Source: DASQPR01 sp963727415
GTDB lineage: Bacteria > Actinomycetota > Actinomycetes > Mycobacteriales > Micromonosporaceae
Direction of reading: 5' to 3'
DNA length: 64,000 nucleotides
NCBI GenBank assembly: GCA_963727415.1
Contig: CAVSGF010000002.1
Location: 1,426,001-1,490,000, forward strand
Shown: positions 54,285 to 63,417 of the stretch, one piece after another
Layout: each line of letters begins with the position of its first letter
How positions within the stretch are numbered: the stretch's first letter is position 1
Notes under the pieces: model-generated
Databases searched by the model: none
Told to the model about the DNA's origin: nothing
The model's input: only the letters and a program-made list of their open reading frames with translations
Position numbers and translations under genes: made by a program

Positions 54285-55415
54285 ATGGGCGACACATTGC
54301 GTATAGGCGACACCTTGAGCGCGATCAGCGCGCCGGCGCGGCTCGCCGACCCAGGCGAAGGGATTTCGCCGGAGGAGTTGCAACTCGCCGCGCGCAACCA
54401 CGGCATGCCCGGCGAGGCGATGCGGTTCGACGTCACCCCGGCGGGGTTGCACTACGTGCTCATTCACTACGACATCCCGGATCTCGACGCCGCGTCTTAC
54501 TCGCTGCGGCTCGGCGGCGCGGTCACCACGGGGCTGCGGTTGACGCTGGACGACATCCGATCACGGCCGCGAGTGACCAAGCGCGTGACGCTGGAGTGCG
54601 CCGGCAACGGCCGCGCCCACTACTCTCCCCGCCCGGTCAGCCAGCCGTGGCTGAACGACGCCATCGGCACGGCCGACTGGACCGGAACGCCGCTGGCGCC
54701 GCTGCTTCACGAGGCAGGCCTGACCGCCGACGCCGTCGACATCGTGTTCACCGGCGCCGATCACGGCGTCGAGCGTGGCGTGGAGCAGGACTATCAGCGC
54801 AGCCTCACGGTGGACCAGGCGCTTGGCGGCGACGTCCTGCTCGCGTACGAGATGAACGGCGCACCGCTTCCGCCGCAGCACGGATTCCCGCTTCGGCTCG
54901 TCGTCCCCGGCTGGTACGGCATGGCGCACGTCAAGTGGCTTACCGACATCTCGGCCAGCACCGTGCCGTTCACCGGTTACCAGCAGGCCACCGCGTACGT
55001 GATGCGGCAGGAGGCGGATGAGGTGGGCACGCCGGTCACTCGGATCGCGCCCCGAGCGCTGCTGGTGCCGCCGGGCTTCCCGGAATTCATGTCGCGTACC
55101 CGCGTGATGCGTCCGGGGCCGTGCCGGCTCTCCGGTCGTGCCTGGTCCGGGCACGCCCCGATCGCCGCGGTCGATGTCACCACGGATGGCGGCACGACGT
55201 GGCGGCCGGCCGCCCTGGACGGCGATCCCGAACAGCCGGGATGGACCTGGCGGCGATTCGCCATCGACTGGGACGCGACCGCCGGACGGCATCTGCTGTC
55301 GGCACGGGCGACCGACCGCGACGGAAACACCCAGCCGCTGGAGCCGGTGTGGAACCGCGGGGGCTTCGCGAACAACCTGATCGAGCAGGTCGACGTGCTG
55401 GTGCTTGCGGGCTGA
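54285..55415 (+). CDS. Sulfite oxidase-family molybdopterin oxidoreductase
   Basis: 376 residues from ATG 54285. The Mo-cofactor domain (about 45-230) has the molybdenum-ligand Cys105 in TLECAGNGR, and HGFPLRLVVPGWYGMAHVKWL near 200. A C-terminal dimerization domain (about 250-376; ISAVDVTTDGGTTW-like IAAVDVTTDGGTTWRPA, WTWRRFAIDW) completes the family architecture. There is no Tat signal or heme domain, so it is probably cytoplasmic. The donor substrate (sulfite or another) is unknown. Confidence 0.9.
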   Translation: MGDTLRIGDTLSAISAPARLADPGEGISPEELQLAARNHGMPGEAMRFDVTPAGLHYVLIHYDIPDLDAASYSLRLGGAVTTGLRLTLDDIRSRPRVTKRVTLECAGNGRAHYSPRPVSQPWLNDAIGTADWTGTPLAPLLHEAGLTADAVDIVFTGADHGVERGVEQDYQRSLTVDQALGGDVLLAYEMNGAPLPPQHGFPLRLVVPGWYGMAHVKWLTDISASTVPFTGYQQATAYVMRQEADEVGTPVTRIAPRALLVPPGFPEFMSRTRVMRPGPCRLSGRAWSGHAPIAAVDVTTDGGTTWRPAALDGDPEQPGWTWRRFAIDWDATAGRHLLSARATDRDGNTQPLEPVWNRGGFANNLIEQVDVLVLAG

Positions 55416-55552
55416 CCGACAGCGGCCGTCGGAGCACCGGCACCCGCCGTCCGCCCGATGACGGCACCGGTCGGCGGGACCGGCCGAAGGTCCCGCCGGC
55501 GTGGTGACCGACGGCCATGCCGGATACCGGGGTGGCCCGGGACGATCAAGAC

Positions 55553-56281
55553 ATGACCGCCCGCCATGCCGTCGTCCGGATGTCGGGAATGCTTGAACCG
55601 GTCGAGCCGAAACGCGTCGACCACCCGCTCCAGTCCGACGGCACCCCGGCACCACGCGGGCGGTCACTTCTATCCCAGTGGTGGTGGCGGGTCACGGCCG
55701 CCGAACTGGCCGGCTTCGCCGTCCCGGCGGTCGTGGGCGCCGCGACCGCCGGTTCACCTTCCGCGATCGCGGTGCCGGCGCTGCTGGCCGCCGGATCGAT
55801 CGAGGGCGCGATGCTCGGCTGGGGCCAGGCCTCGGTGCTGGTCCGGGCAGTCGGCGTGGACCGGCGCCGGTGGGTGACCGCGACTTCGATCGGTGCGGTG
55901 CTGGCGTACCTCGCCGGCCTGGCACCTTCGGCGGTGGGTCCCGCGATGGAGTCCTGGCCCCCGGCGGCCGTGGCGCTGGCCGCCGCCGTCGTCGGCATCG
56001 CGCTTCTGCTCACCATCGGCACCGCGCAGTGGCTCGTGCTCCGCTGCTATCTGCCGCGGTCCGGCCGATGGATCCCGTTCACCGCGCTCGCCTGGCTGAT
56101 CGGCCTGGCCGTGTTCCTCGCGTTCACCATGCCGTTGTGGCAGCCCGGGCAGTCGCCGGCCACCGTGATCGGCATAGGCCTGGCGGGCGGTGCGCTGATG
56201 GCAGCGATCACGTCGCTGATTACCGGTGCGGCGCTGCTCCTGTTGATCGCCGAGGCCGATCGTGAGAGGAGCGGCCTATGA
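55553..56281 (+). CDS. Polytopic membrane protein of unknown function
   Basis: 242 residues from ATG 55553; ATG 55517 and ATG 55580 are alternatives and none has a strong ribosome-binding site. About six hydrophobic segments follow a polar N-terminus of roughly 45 residues. I recognise no transport or enzymatic motif. It is translationally coupled to the Ddn-like gene (ATGA overlap at 56278-56281), which suggests a joint membrane redox role, since Ddn relatives reduce menaquinone. Confidence 0.72.
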   Translation: MTARHAVVRMSGMLEPVEPKRVDHPLQSDGTPAPRGRSLLSQWWWRVTAAELAGFAVPAVVGAATAGSPSAIAVPALLAAGSIEGAMLGWGQASVLVRAVGVDRRRWVTATSIGAVLAYLAGLAPSAVGPAMESWPPAAVALAAAVVGIALLLTIGTAQWLVLRCYLPRSGRWIPFTALAWLIGLAVFLAFTMPLWQPGQSPATVIGIGLAGGALMAAITSLITGAALLLLIAEADRERSGL

Positions 56282-56778
56282 GCCGCACCTCGCGGGCCGG
56301 CCGCCCGCTGTACCGGCTCAAGCGCTGGATGTACCCGGGTGACCGGCCGAACGGGCTGGCCCGGGCGCTGAACTGGATCTCCGCGGTCCAGTTCGCGTCC
56401 GGTGTGCTGGCGCCGCGACGGGCGGTCACGCTCGACGTGGTTGGCCGGCGTAGCGGCCGGACCATCAGCGTTCCGCTGGTCCTTGTCGACTATGACGGCG
56501 AGCGGTACCTGGTGTCGATGTTGGGTCCGGATGTCAACTGGATCCGCAATCTGCGTGCGGCCGGAGGCCGGGCGGTGCTTCGGCGACGGGGCTCCGAGCC
56601 GGTCCACCTCATCGAGGTCGACCCGGACCAGCGGGCACCGATCTTGCGGCGGTACCTGGACCTGGCGCCGGGTGCCCGGCCGCACATCACGGTCGCGCGC
56701 GGCGCGGACCTGAGCGAGTTCGAACGGATCGCGCCGGACGTGCCGGTCTTCCGGGTGATCGCCGCCTCGGGCGCGTAG
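56278..56778 (+). CDS. F420-dependent nitroreductase/quinone reductase family (Ddn-like)
   Basis: 166 residues from ATG 56278. TLDVVGRRSGRTISVPLVLVDYDGERYLV and MLGPDVNWIRNLRAAGGRAV are the split-barrel, F420-binding signature of the Ddn family, including the WxxNLRA segment. Members use reduced F420 to reduce quinones or nitro compounds, often at the membrane. Coupled to the membrane protein gene upstream. Confidence 0.9.
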   Translation: MSRTSRAGRPLYRLKRWMYPGDRPNGLARALNWISAVQFASGVLAPRRAVTLDVVGRRSGRTISVPLVLVDYDGERYLVSMLGPDVNWIRNLRAAGGRAVLRRRGSEPVHLIEVDPDQRAPILRRYLDLAPGARPHITVARGADLSEFERIAPDVPVFRVIAASGA

Positions 56779-56916
56779 GTGCGGCTGGCACCTCGACGCG
56801 CTCTACGACAGTTCCGGCCGCTCCATCAAATATTGCCGGATCCGGGTGGCCCAGTCATCGCCACGAGCAGTGTCACCCGCCCTCCGGTACTCATAAACAT
56901 CGGGCTTCGTACCGCC

Positions 56917-57663
56917 TCACATCTGGGATCTCAGCACGGCGACCTCGGGGAACGCGTCCGGCGAGCCGTAGCCGTGCTCGGCCAGCCATCGGACGTTGGT
57001 CAGGCATCGCAACGACCACCACGCGCGGATGAGGTCGCGGTCGACGTCGGTGCCGTAGCCGGCGACGACGTCGCCAAGGTGCTCGGCGTGTCCGAGCGTG
57101 AGGGTGGCGAGGTCAAAGAGCGCGTCGCCCTGGGACGCCTCGGACCAGTCGACGACGCCGGTGACCTCGTCGCCGGCGACGAAGACGTGGTCGACCTGCA
57201 GGTCGCCGTGGATGAACACCGGTGTCCACGGCCGCAGGGCGGCCTCGGCGAGCCGGCGGTTGCGTGTGACCACGTCGGCGGGAAGGACGTCGTTGGCGAC
57301 GAGCCACTCGCACTCATCGGCGAGGCGCGATGCGAGCTTGTCGAGGCTGCGACCGGGCCATGGCGGCAGCGGCGCGTCGTGCAGCCTCCGAGCGGCGGCG
57401 CCCGCCGCTGCCCACGCGGCCGACGAAGCGGCAGATGGCTCGCCGAGGTGGCCGAGTGCCGTGCCTTCAAGAGCGGCGAGCGCGAGCACGGGCGGCTTGC
57501 GCCACAGGATCTCCGGGGTCGGGATCGGCGCCAGAGCCATCGCCTCGACCTCGACGTCGGTGCGCGTCCGATCAGCGTCGATCTTCACGAACACGTCGCC
57601 GACGCGCAAGGTCGCGCGCTCGGAGTGCGCGACGACGACCTCGACCTCCTCCACGTCGGCCAT
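56917..57663 (-). CDS. Aminoglycoside phosphotransferase (APH)-family kinase
   Basis: 248 residues from ATG 57663; the frame is open to 57822, overlapping the divergent gene at 57811. The APH core is visible: VFVKIDAD (nucleotide Lys), FIHGDLQVDHVFV (catalytic HGD loop, with His-Val-Phe where Asn is common) and GVVDWSEASQGDALFDLA (metal Asp). The family phosphorylates diverse small molecules; nothing indicates a specific antibiotic. Divergent from the AlkZ-like gene with a 147-bp gap. Confidence 0.85.
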   Translation of the reverse strand: MADVEEVEVVVAHSERATLRVGDVFVKIDADRTRTDVEVEAMALAPIPTPEILWRKPPVLALAALEGTALGHLGEPSAASSAAWAAAGAAARRLHDAPLPPWPGRSLDKLASRLADECEWLVANDVLPADVVTRNRRLAEAALRPWTPVFIHGDLQVDHVFVAGDEVTGVVDWSEASQGDALFDLATLTLGHAEHLGDVVAGYGTDVDRDLIRAWWSLRCLTNVRWLAEHGYGSPDAFPEVAVLRSQM

Positions 57664-57810
57664 TGTGGCGGAGATGATTGCCGACGTCACCGGGTTTTCG
57701 CGTCCGGCCGCCCGCCGGACACGACAGCGGCCGCGCTTCGGTAGAGGCGGGGCCGCCGCGCCAGGTGGTGCCGGCCGGCTCTGTCGGACCCGGCCTCTAG
57801 CCTGGCGTTT

Positions 57811-58908
57811 GTGACCGTGCATGCCTTATCCCGACGCGACGCCCGCCAGATCGCGGTGCGGGCGCAGCTACTCGACGCGCCCCGGCCGACCCGGCTGCTG
57901 GAGGTGGTCAGACAGCTCGCGATGCTGCAGGTGGACATGACGGAGACGGTTGCCCCCAGCGCGGATCTGGTGGTCTGGAGCCGCCTCGGCTCGGCGTACC
58001 CGCCGATCGAGCTTGACGTCGCGCTGGAGACCCGGGCCCTGGTGGAATTGCATGGGATGATCCGGCCGGGCGAGGACGTTTCGCTGTACCGGCCGGAGAT
58101 GCAGCAGTGGCAGCGCGGAGAGCTGACCGGCTGGCGGAAGTCGCAGCGTGATTGGGTGGACGCCAACGACCGGTGCCGGCAGGACATCCTGCGCCGACTC
58201 GCGGCCGAGGGTCCGCTGACCGCGCGGGACATCCCGGACACCTGCGTGGTCGCCTGGCGGTCGAGCGGATGGAACAACAACCGCAACGTAAACCTGATGC
58301 TCGAGATGCTGGAGTTTGGTGGTGACGTGGCGGTGGCCGCCCGAAGAGGCCGGGAGCGGCTGTGGGACCTCGCCGAGCGGGTGTACCCGGACGGGCCCAC
58401 GCCGCCGGCTGACGAGGCGTTTCGTGAGCGCAAGCGGCGGCGGCTGAGCGCCCTGGGCATCGCCCGTGCCCGCAGCACCGCAACCCCCGGGGAGCCCAAC
58501 GATGTCGGTGAGGTCGGCGAGCGGGCCGTCGTCGACGGCGTGCGTGGCGAGTGGCGGGTCGACCCGGACGCTCTCGACCGCCCGTTCGCCGGACGGGCGG
58601 CGTTGCTGTCGCCGCTGGACCGGCTGGTCTTCGACCGCAAGCGCATGGCCGAGCTGTTCGAATTCGATTACCAGCTGGAGATGTACAAGCCGGCGGCCAA
58701 GCGCCGATGGGGGTACTTCGCGCTTCCGGTCCTGTACGGAGACGGGCTTGTCGGCAAGCTCGACGCCACCGCCGACCGGAAGGCGCGGGTGCTCCGCGTC
58801 AGCGCGTTGCACGAGGACGTGCCATTCGATCAGCCGATGACCGAGGCGGTCAACGCCGAGATCGAGGACCTGGCGGCCTGGCTCCGGCTGGAGCTGGACT
58901 GGTCGTAG
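57811..58908 (+). CDS. AlkZ/YcaQ-like winged-helix DNA glycosylase family protein
   Basis: 365 residues from GTG 57811. LSRRDARQIAVRAQLL and LQVDMTETVAPSADLVVWSRL match the HTH_42 fold; the QVD motif near residues 40-42 corresponds to the QxD motif of AlkZ crosslink glycosylases. FDRKRMAELFEFDYQLEMYKPAAKRRWGYFALPVL is the conserved C-terminal block. Relatives in antibiotic clusters (AlkZ) unhook DNA crosslinks made by the product; most genomic copies are housekeeping YcaX/YcaQ-type repair proteins. A strong hairpin follows the stop. Confidence 0.87.
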   Translation: MTVHALSRRDARQIAVRAQLLDAPRPTRLLEVVRQLAMLQVDMTETVAPSADLVVWSRLGSAYPPIELDVALETRALVELHGMIRPGEDVSLYRPEMQQWQRGELTGWRKSQRDWVDANDRCRQDILRRLAAEGPLTARDIPDTCVVAWRSSGWNNNRNVNLMLEMLEFGGDVAVAARRGRERLWDLAERVYPDGPTPPADEAFRERKRRRLSALGIARARSTATPGEPNDVGEVGERAVVDGVRGEWRVDPDALDRPFAGRAALLSPLDRLVFDRKRMAELFEFDYQLEMYKPAAKRRWGYFALPVLYGDGLVGKLDATADRKARVLRVSALHEDVPFDQPMTEAVNAEIEDLAAWLRLELDWS

Positions 58909-58935
58909 CGGGCCATAACCCAGCCGGTCCGCGCA

Positions 58936-58984
58936 TGATCGGGGGCCGTTTCCGGGCTCGTGAGCCCGGAAACGGCCCCGATCA
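58936..58984. terminator. Bidirectional hairpin terminator between convergent genes
   Basis: A 23-bp stem with a single extra G in the left arm (58936-58959 against 58962-58984) and a very short loop lies between the stop of the AlkZ-like gene (58908) and the stop of the secreted phosphatase-like gene (58996). It can fold on either strand. Confidence 0.85.
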
Positions 58985-58995
58985 CAAAGAGGTCG

Positions 58996-61341
58996 TCAGC
59001 TATGAGCGGCCAGGAGCGCCGCCCGCTGGAGCAGGACGTTGCCCCGCACCGTCAGCGACACCAGCTGGCCCAGCGACGGTCTCGACCCGCTCGCCAGCAC
59101 CGGCTTCATCTCGTTGACGAGCGCGTCACGAGCGTCGGCCAGGTGCGCCAGCCGGGTCTCGACCCGCACGAACTCACGATCGTCGGTCGGTGAACCGCTG
59201 GCCAGCGCGGCCGAGGAGGCGAGCAGCGTGTCCGTGGCGAACTCGCCGACGCTGGAGTTGAGCTGCCGGTAGAGCGCCGCGAGCCCGCTCGGAGTGGCGG
59301 TCGGATGCGAGAGCACCTGGTTGATGACGACGCCATCGGACTGGTAGTCGTCGGTCAGCCCGGCCAGGTGCAGCATCGTTGGACGCAAGTCGACCTCGTC
59401 GGCGTACGTTCCGGTGCGGCTGGCTTCCGGCACGGTACGCGTCGAGTTGGGATCGGATGCTTCGTTCCCATTCGCAGGAAGCGGGCCATCCACGCCACGC
59501 CGCGCCACGCCCGGTCCGGCGAACCCGGCCCAGGTGATGTCGATGTTCGGCGAGTAGTACCCGTGATTCCATGCGTACGACGTGTTGATCGACACGTTGG
59601 GTCCGCTGGTCGAGAAGTAGTAGTCGGGCACCGGGAACATCGTGTACGTCGGGGTCCGTAGCGGGTCGCCGGTCTGCATGTGCAGGATCCGCTGCTCGGC
59701 GGCTCCGGCCTGGTAGTTCACGATTCGCTCACCGTTCACCCCGCTGTACGGGTTGTCGCCGGTCATCGCGGCGGTATCCCGCTCGAGCTGCCGGACTGTC
59801 GGATCGTCGGCGGCGGGCTGCCCGTGCACGTAGATCGACGCGCCCTGCGACTCGATGTCGAACGCGGTGTCCTTGCTGGCCGTCGTCGACAGCAGCCCGG
59901 TGATGTTCGCCTGCAACTCGCCGATCTGACCGGCGGCGTAGTGGCAAGCGACGGTGACGCCGTCACAGCCGGCCGGCGTCGGCTGGATGGCCCGGCCAAC
60001 GTTGGCACCGTCAAACTGGTCGTTCTCCTCGGCGCTGATCAGGAACAACGTGTTCGAGGCCGTGATGCCGTCCTTGCTCAGCCGGTCGAAGAAGGCCGCG
60101 AACGCGTCATCGTATGCCTTCGCGTTCGACACGTAGCAGCTGTCACCCGGACCCACTGGCTTCCCGGTGCGGGTAGCGGTGGCGGTCGTGCAGCCGCTGG
60201 TGCCGGCCTTCCGCTCGTGAATGTCGGAGATGTAGCCGTAAGTGACCGGGATGCCGCTCTCCTGCATGTCAGCCAGGTAAGCCAGGGTCTGCGAGGCGGT
60301 CGGGCTGAATCCCGGGAAGCCCGCCGTGTGGCTGTACTGGTTGGTGATCGGCGTGCCGGACAGGTCGGTGAGGTCGCCGTTCGAGTCGGTGACGGGGTAG
60401 CCGGCGTGCGTCACATTCGGAGTGCCGGCGCCGAGTACCGGGGCGACATACCGCGCACCGAACAGCGCCTGGTAACCGGAGTAGCCGCCGGGCTCGGTCG
60501 GCAGCAGGTCCGGCCGCGCGCTGGGCGACGGGGTGGTCTGGCCGTACTTGACGGCGGTGGCGTCAGCGCAGGTGGCCGCGCCGTGAGCACAGTGCACCGC
60601 GACGCCGATGTAGTCGGCGACTTCCGGATCCTTGTACGGGTCCGAATCGCTGGCGAGCTGAGCGCTCTCCGGCGAGTCCGGTCCGAACACCGTACCGATG
60701 TCCTGTTTGGTGTTCTCCAGCACCATGTTCGCGGTGGAGAAGTCACCGACCGAGCAACCCGCCCGGGTGAACGGGACCCAGGGCGCGGGCGTCTGCTGGC
60801 CGTGGTTCGTCGTGGCCGGGGTGGTCGCCGAGTACGCCATGGTGGGGGCGGTGTCGTGTCCGGCGGTGGGGGAGTAGGCGGTATCCACCACGGGACTCGT
60901 CCAGTACGCGAACGAGGTCGCCGGGTCGGTCGTACCGTCCGGGTTGTAGGTCTTGTAGCTGTTGGACAGCGGCTGCCCGTGCCGGTCGCCGTAGAGCCCC
61001 GTGTAGATGGTCAGGCTGTCGTCGGCGGTGTGGGCGATCATCGGCGTGTGCAGGTTCGACAGCACCGTGCCGTTGCTTTCCAGGAAGTTGAGCAGGTGCG
61101 GCATCTGCTCCAGATCGGACGGAACGTTGGGGTTGTCGCGTGCGAAGTGCACGTTGTCGAACACCAGGCTGATGACGTGCTGCACGCCGTTACCGAGGTG
61201 GCAGCTGGTCGTGGCGGTCTCGGGCGACGGCGGCGCGGCCTGCGCCTGCTCGCCGGTCACGACTAGCGCCGCACCGATCAGCACGGCGAGAGCGCCTGCG
61301 GTCGCGCGCCGTGGCGACCTGGCGGATCTGCCCAATGGCAT
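58996..61341 (-). CDS. Secreted alkaline phosphatase-superfamily (phosphodiesterase/sulfatase-like) protein
   Basis: 781 residues from ATG 61341, with GGAAGGA upstream; the frame is open to 61905 but lacks a signal there. A signal peptide (RRATAGALAVLIGAALVVTGEQAQA, cut after AQA) directs export. The mature part begins HVISLVFDNVHFARDN and NLHTPMIAHTADDSLTIYTGLYGDRHG, in which Asp and Thr/Ser ligands of a bimetal site are expected. YGYISDIHERK, LFLISAEENDQF and ASIYVHG follow. The last 100 residues are helical. The superfamily cleaves phosphate or sulfate esters; the exact substrate is unknown. Confidence 0.8.
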   Translation of the reverse strand: MPLGRSARSPRRATAGALAVLIGAALVVTGEQAQAAPPSPETATTSCHLGNGVQHVISLVFDNVHFARDNPNVPSDLEQMPHLLNFLESNGTVLSNLHTPMIAHTADDSLTIYTGLYGDRHGQPLSNSYKTYNPDGTTDPATSFAYWTSPVVDTAYSPTAGHDTAPTMAYSATTPATTNHGQQTPAPWVPFTRAGCSVGDFSTANMVLENTKQDIGTVFGPDSPESAQLASDSDPYKDPEVADYIGVAVHCAHGAATCADATAVKYGQTTPSPSARPDLLPTEPGGYSGYQALFGARYVAPVLGAGTPNVTHAGYPVTDSNGDLTDLSGTPITNQYSHTAGFPGFSPTASQTLAYLADMQESGIPVTYGYISDIHERKAGTSGCTTATATRTGKPVGPGDSCYVSNAKAYDDAFAAFFDRLSKDGITASNTLFLISAEENDQFDGANVGRAIQPTPAGCDGVTVACHYAAGQIGELQANITGLLSTTASKDTAFDIESQGASIYVHGQPAADDPTVRQLERDTAAMTGDNPYSGVNGERIVNYQAGAAEQRILHMQTGDPLRTPTYTMFPVPDYYFSTSGPNVSINTSYAWNHGYYSPNIDITWAGFAGPGVARRGVDGPLPANGNEASDPNSTRTVPEASRTGTYADEVDLRPTMLHLAGLTDDYQSDGVVINQVLSHPTATPSGLAALYRQLNSSVGEFATDTLLASSAALASGSPTDDREFVRVETRLAHLADARDALVNEMKPVLASGSRPSLGQLVSLTVRGNVLLQRAALLAAHS

Positions 61342-61739
61342 GACGATTCCTTCCGGAGTGATACGTCGGTTCAACGTAGGAGCCCGTTCCGGAGCCGGGT
61401 TGCCGGGACGCGGGGCAGGCATCGGCCGGCCGTTGCCGGGCACAAGGTGCGTACGACACCGGCGTGCACCCCGCACCTCCGCCTCGCCAGAAAACACCTG
61501 GAAATCCGCCTCGCCACAGCCGACGGTTCGGATCGGGCTCCGAGATTGACCCTCGGCGATCGAACTTTCCGCCAAGCATCGTCGCGATGACCGGAAGATG
61601 TCCAGCCGAAGTCGCGTTTTCCCTACGGATTGTCGTGACCGCGCACTCGTCAGGTGTACGCCTGCCGCATAGCCGGCACCCGCGGCCCGGGTACAAGGCG
61701 GACAATGCGGGTATACGGCTGGCAGGGCCGTAGGGTGGA
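61342..61739. other. Intergenic region between divergent phosphatase-like and MgtC-like genes
   Basis: No gene is supported in these 398 bases. It must hold the promoters of both flanking genes. A 12-bp direct repeat TCCGCCTCGCCA occurs at 61478-61489 and 61505-61516, 27 bp start to start (about 2.5 helical turns), and could be a regulator site. I see no clear Pho-box repeats and no convincing -35/-10 pair. Confidence 0.5.
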
Positions 61740-62453
61740 GTGGTGCTCGTGATGGCGGTAGGGATGCCGTCCGGCCAAGGCTGGGCGCAGATCGGGGAAC
61801 TCGTCCTCGCGCTCGTGCTCGCTGCCGCGATCGGCATGGAGCGGGAAGTCCGGCAGAAGAGCGCGGGCCTGCGCACCCATACCCTGGTGGGCTTCGGCGC
61901 GGCACTGATCGTGCTGGTTTCGAAGTACGGGTTCACCGATGTGCTCGGCAACCAGATCCGCGTGGATCCGTCGCGGGCGGCGGCGTCCATCGTGGCCGGT
62001 ATCGGATTCATCGGCGGTGGGCTGATCTTCGTGCGCAAGGACGCAGTCCGGGGATTGACGACGGCGGCGACGATCTGGCTGGCCGCGGCGGTCGGGATGG
62101 CGGCCGGTGCGGGTCTGTGGTTGCTGGCGATGCTGGTAACCGCGGGCCATTTCTTGATCATGTTCGTGTTCCCGTCGATCGCGCGCCACCTGCCCCGGTC
62201 GCGGCACACGCCGTCACGGATCCGCCTCATCTATGAGGATCGGCGGGGGGTACTGCGGCGGGCACTGGCCGAAGGAACCGCGCGCGGTTTCGTCATCGGC
62301 GATCTTGACGTCGACCACCGCGGGATCGACGGCCCGGGTACGGTCGCGGTGCGGCTGACCGTCCATGGTGCCGGATCGGTGCCGGATCTGGTCGCCGCGC
62401 TCGGCGACATCCACGGCGTGATCGCCGTGACCGGCGACGACACCGATGGTTGA
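61740..62453 (+). CDS. MgtC/SapB-family membrane protein
   Basis: 237 residues from GTG 61740; GTG 61749 or ATG 61752 are better spaced from GGTGGAG and are equally likely starts. LVLALVLAAAIGMEREVRQKSAGLRTHTLVGFGAAL is the MgtC signature, with further helices ending near residue 145 (VAGIGFIGGGLIFVRKDAVRGLTTAATIWLAAAVGM). A soluble ACT-like C-terminal domain covers about 160-237. MgtC proteins affect magnesium and phosphate homeostasis and ATP synthase; there is no direct evidence of transport. Confidence 0.9.
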   Translation: MVLVMAVGMPSGQGWAQIGELVLALVLAAAIGMEREVRQKSAGLRTHTLVGFGAALIVLVSKYGFTDVLGNQIRVDPSRAAASIVAGIGFIGGGLIFVRKDAVRGLTTAATIWLAAAVGMAAGAGLWLLAMLVTAGHFLIMFVFPSIARHLPRSRHTPSRIRLIYEDRRGVLRRALAEGTARGFVIGDLDVDHRGIDGPGTVAVRLTVHGAGSVPDLVAALGDIHGVIAVTGDDTDG

Positions 62454-62475
62454 CCCGCCCTCACTCCATGATCAA

Positions 62476-62534
62476 GTGCAAGATCTTGGCCGCCAGGCGT
62501 GCTATGGCGACGTCACGTGCACTAGATCTTGCAC
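62476..62534. repeat. Long-range inverted repeat GTGCAAGATCT / AGATCTTGCAC
   Basis: Perfect 11-bp arms at 62476-62486 and 62524-62534 flank 37 bp, just downstream of the MgtC-like stop. It can form a large stem-loop and may serve as a terminator or belong to a repeated extragenic element. The element includes a TGATCA at 62469-62474. Confidence 0.6.
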
Positions 62535-62561
62535 ATGCTCACGCACCTGTGCTGCGCCGGG

Positions 62562-62613
62562 CCCGCCGACCACTTGTTCCGCGCCGGCCCGCCGACCACT
62601 TGTTCCGCGCCGG
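62562..62613. repeat. Two perfect tandem copies of a 26-bp unit
   Basis: The unit (beginning CCCGCCGACCACTTGTTCCG) occurs at 62562-62587 and 62588-62613 without mismatch. It lies in the gap between the MgtC-like gene and the convergent membrane-anchored gene, beside the inverted repeat at 62476-62534. Function unknown. Confidence 0.9.
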
Positions 62614-62666
62614 GCCCGTCGAAATCGCCATGCTGCACGACCGCGCCACCGGCTCCCGGATGTCGG

Positions 62667-63257
62667 TCACCGTTTCTCGAAAGACGGGAGCAAGCTGGTC
62701 AGCACGGACGCGCAATGAGCGGCCGTCTGGCCCGGCTCCATCAGAATCACGATGCCGACATGGTCAGTCAGGGCACACATTCCCACCGACCGGCCGGCTC
62801 GTGGGATTGTCGCGCATTCGAGCGTCGCATCCGGTACGGGTGCTGGATATCCGCGCTTCGTGCTCACGTCCGCGCCGGAGCCGCTGAATGCGCTCCACAT
62901 CTCCTGGAGGGTGCCGGTGCCGGCGCTGCCGGTTGGACTACCGACGAGGATTGTGTACGAGCCCGCATCGCCGTACGCCCCGCCGACGGTGCGGTCCGGC
63001 AGGCGAGTGAGAAGCTGTTTCACCGACTCGTCCGCGCTGCCCGATAGCCGCGCCTGGCCATCCACCTGTGTAGGCAGCGTGTAGGGACTTGGGTCGCCGA
63101 AACTGCCCGCTATCCACAGGCCGATGATGAGGATGACGGCAGCGCCCGCGTACGCCCACATTCCGCGGTACCACGGCCGGGTTACCGGCAGGTCGGACCA
63201 CAGCGTCGCCGACCCGGTCGCGTCCGGGGACGGCGGATCGCTTGGGGCTTCGGACAC
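62667..63257 (-). CDS. Single-pass membrane-anchored protein of unknown function
   Basis: 196 residues from GTG 63257, preceded by GGGAGG; the frame is open to 63527 but that part is low complexity and overlaps the neighbouring gene. A membrane helix (MWAYAGAAVILIIGLWIAGS) lies near residues 28-47, so about 150 residues are outside. The exterior has SADESVKQLLTRLPDRTVGG and a C-terminal VGMCALTDHVGIVILMEP stretch with three Cys in the whole exterior. I recognise no family. Confidence 0.7.
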   Translation of the reverse strand: MSEAPSDPPSPDATGSATLWSDLPVTRPWYRGMWAYAGAAVILIIGLWIAGSFGDPSPYTLPTQVDGQARLSGSADESVKQLLTRLPDRTVGGAYGDAGSYTILVGSPTGSAGTGTLQEMWSAFSGSGADVSTKRGYPAPVPDATLECATIPRAGRSVGMCALTDHVGIVILMEPGQTAAHCASVLTSLLPSFEKR

Positions 63258-63417
63258 GTACGCCTCCCTGGCAGGGTGGAGATTGTCGTCAAGTCGCGCC
63301 GGACATCGTACGGTACGAGCGTGGCGCCGGGCGGCCCTGTGGGTTGGCGGCAGCCGCCGGCGCTCACGATCTGAGGGTCCGAGCCAGGCCGGACGAAGCG
63401 GCTCAGATGAAGGCGGC

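Noticed and set aside
57811..58908. AlkZ-like protein as self-resistance for a DNA-alkylating product of the cluster
   Set aside because: It is 24 kb from the operon next to unrelated genes, and such proteins are common in actinomycete genomes.
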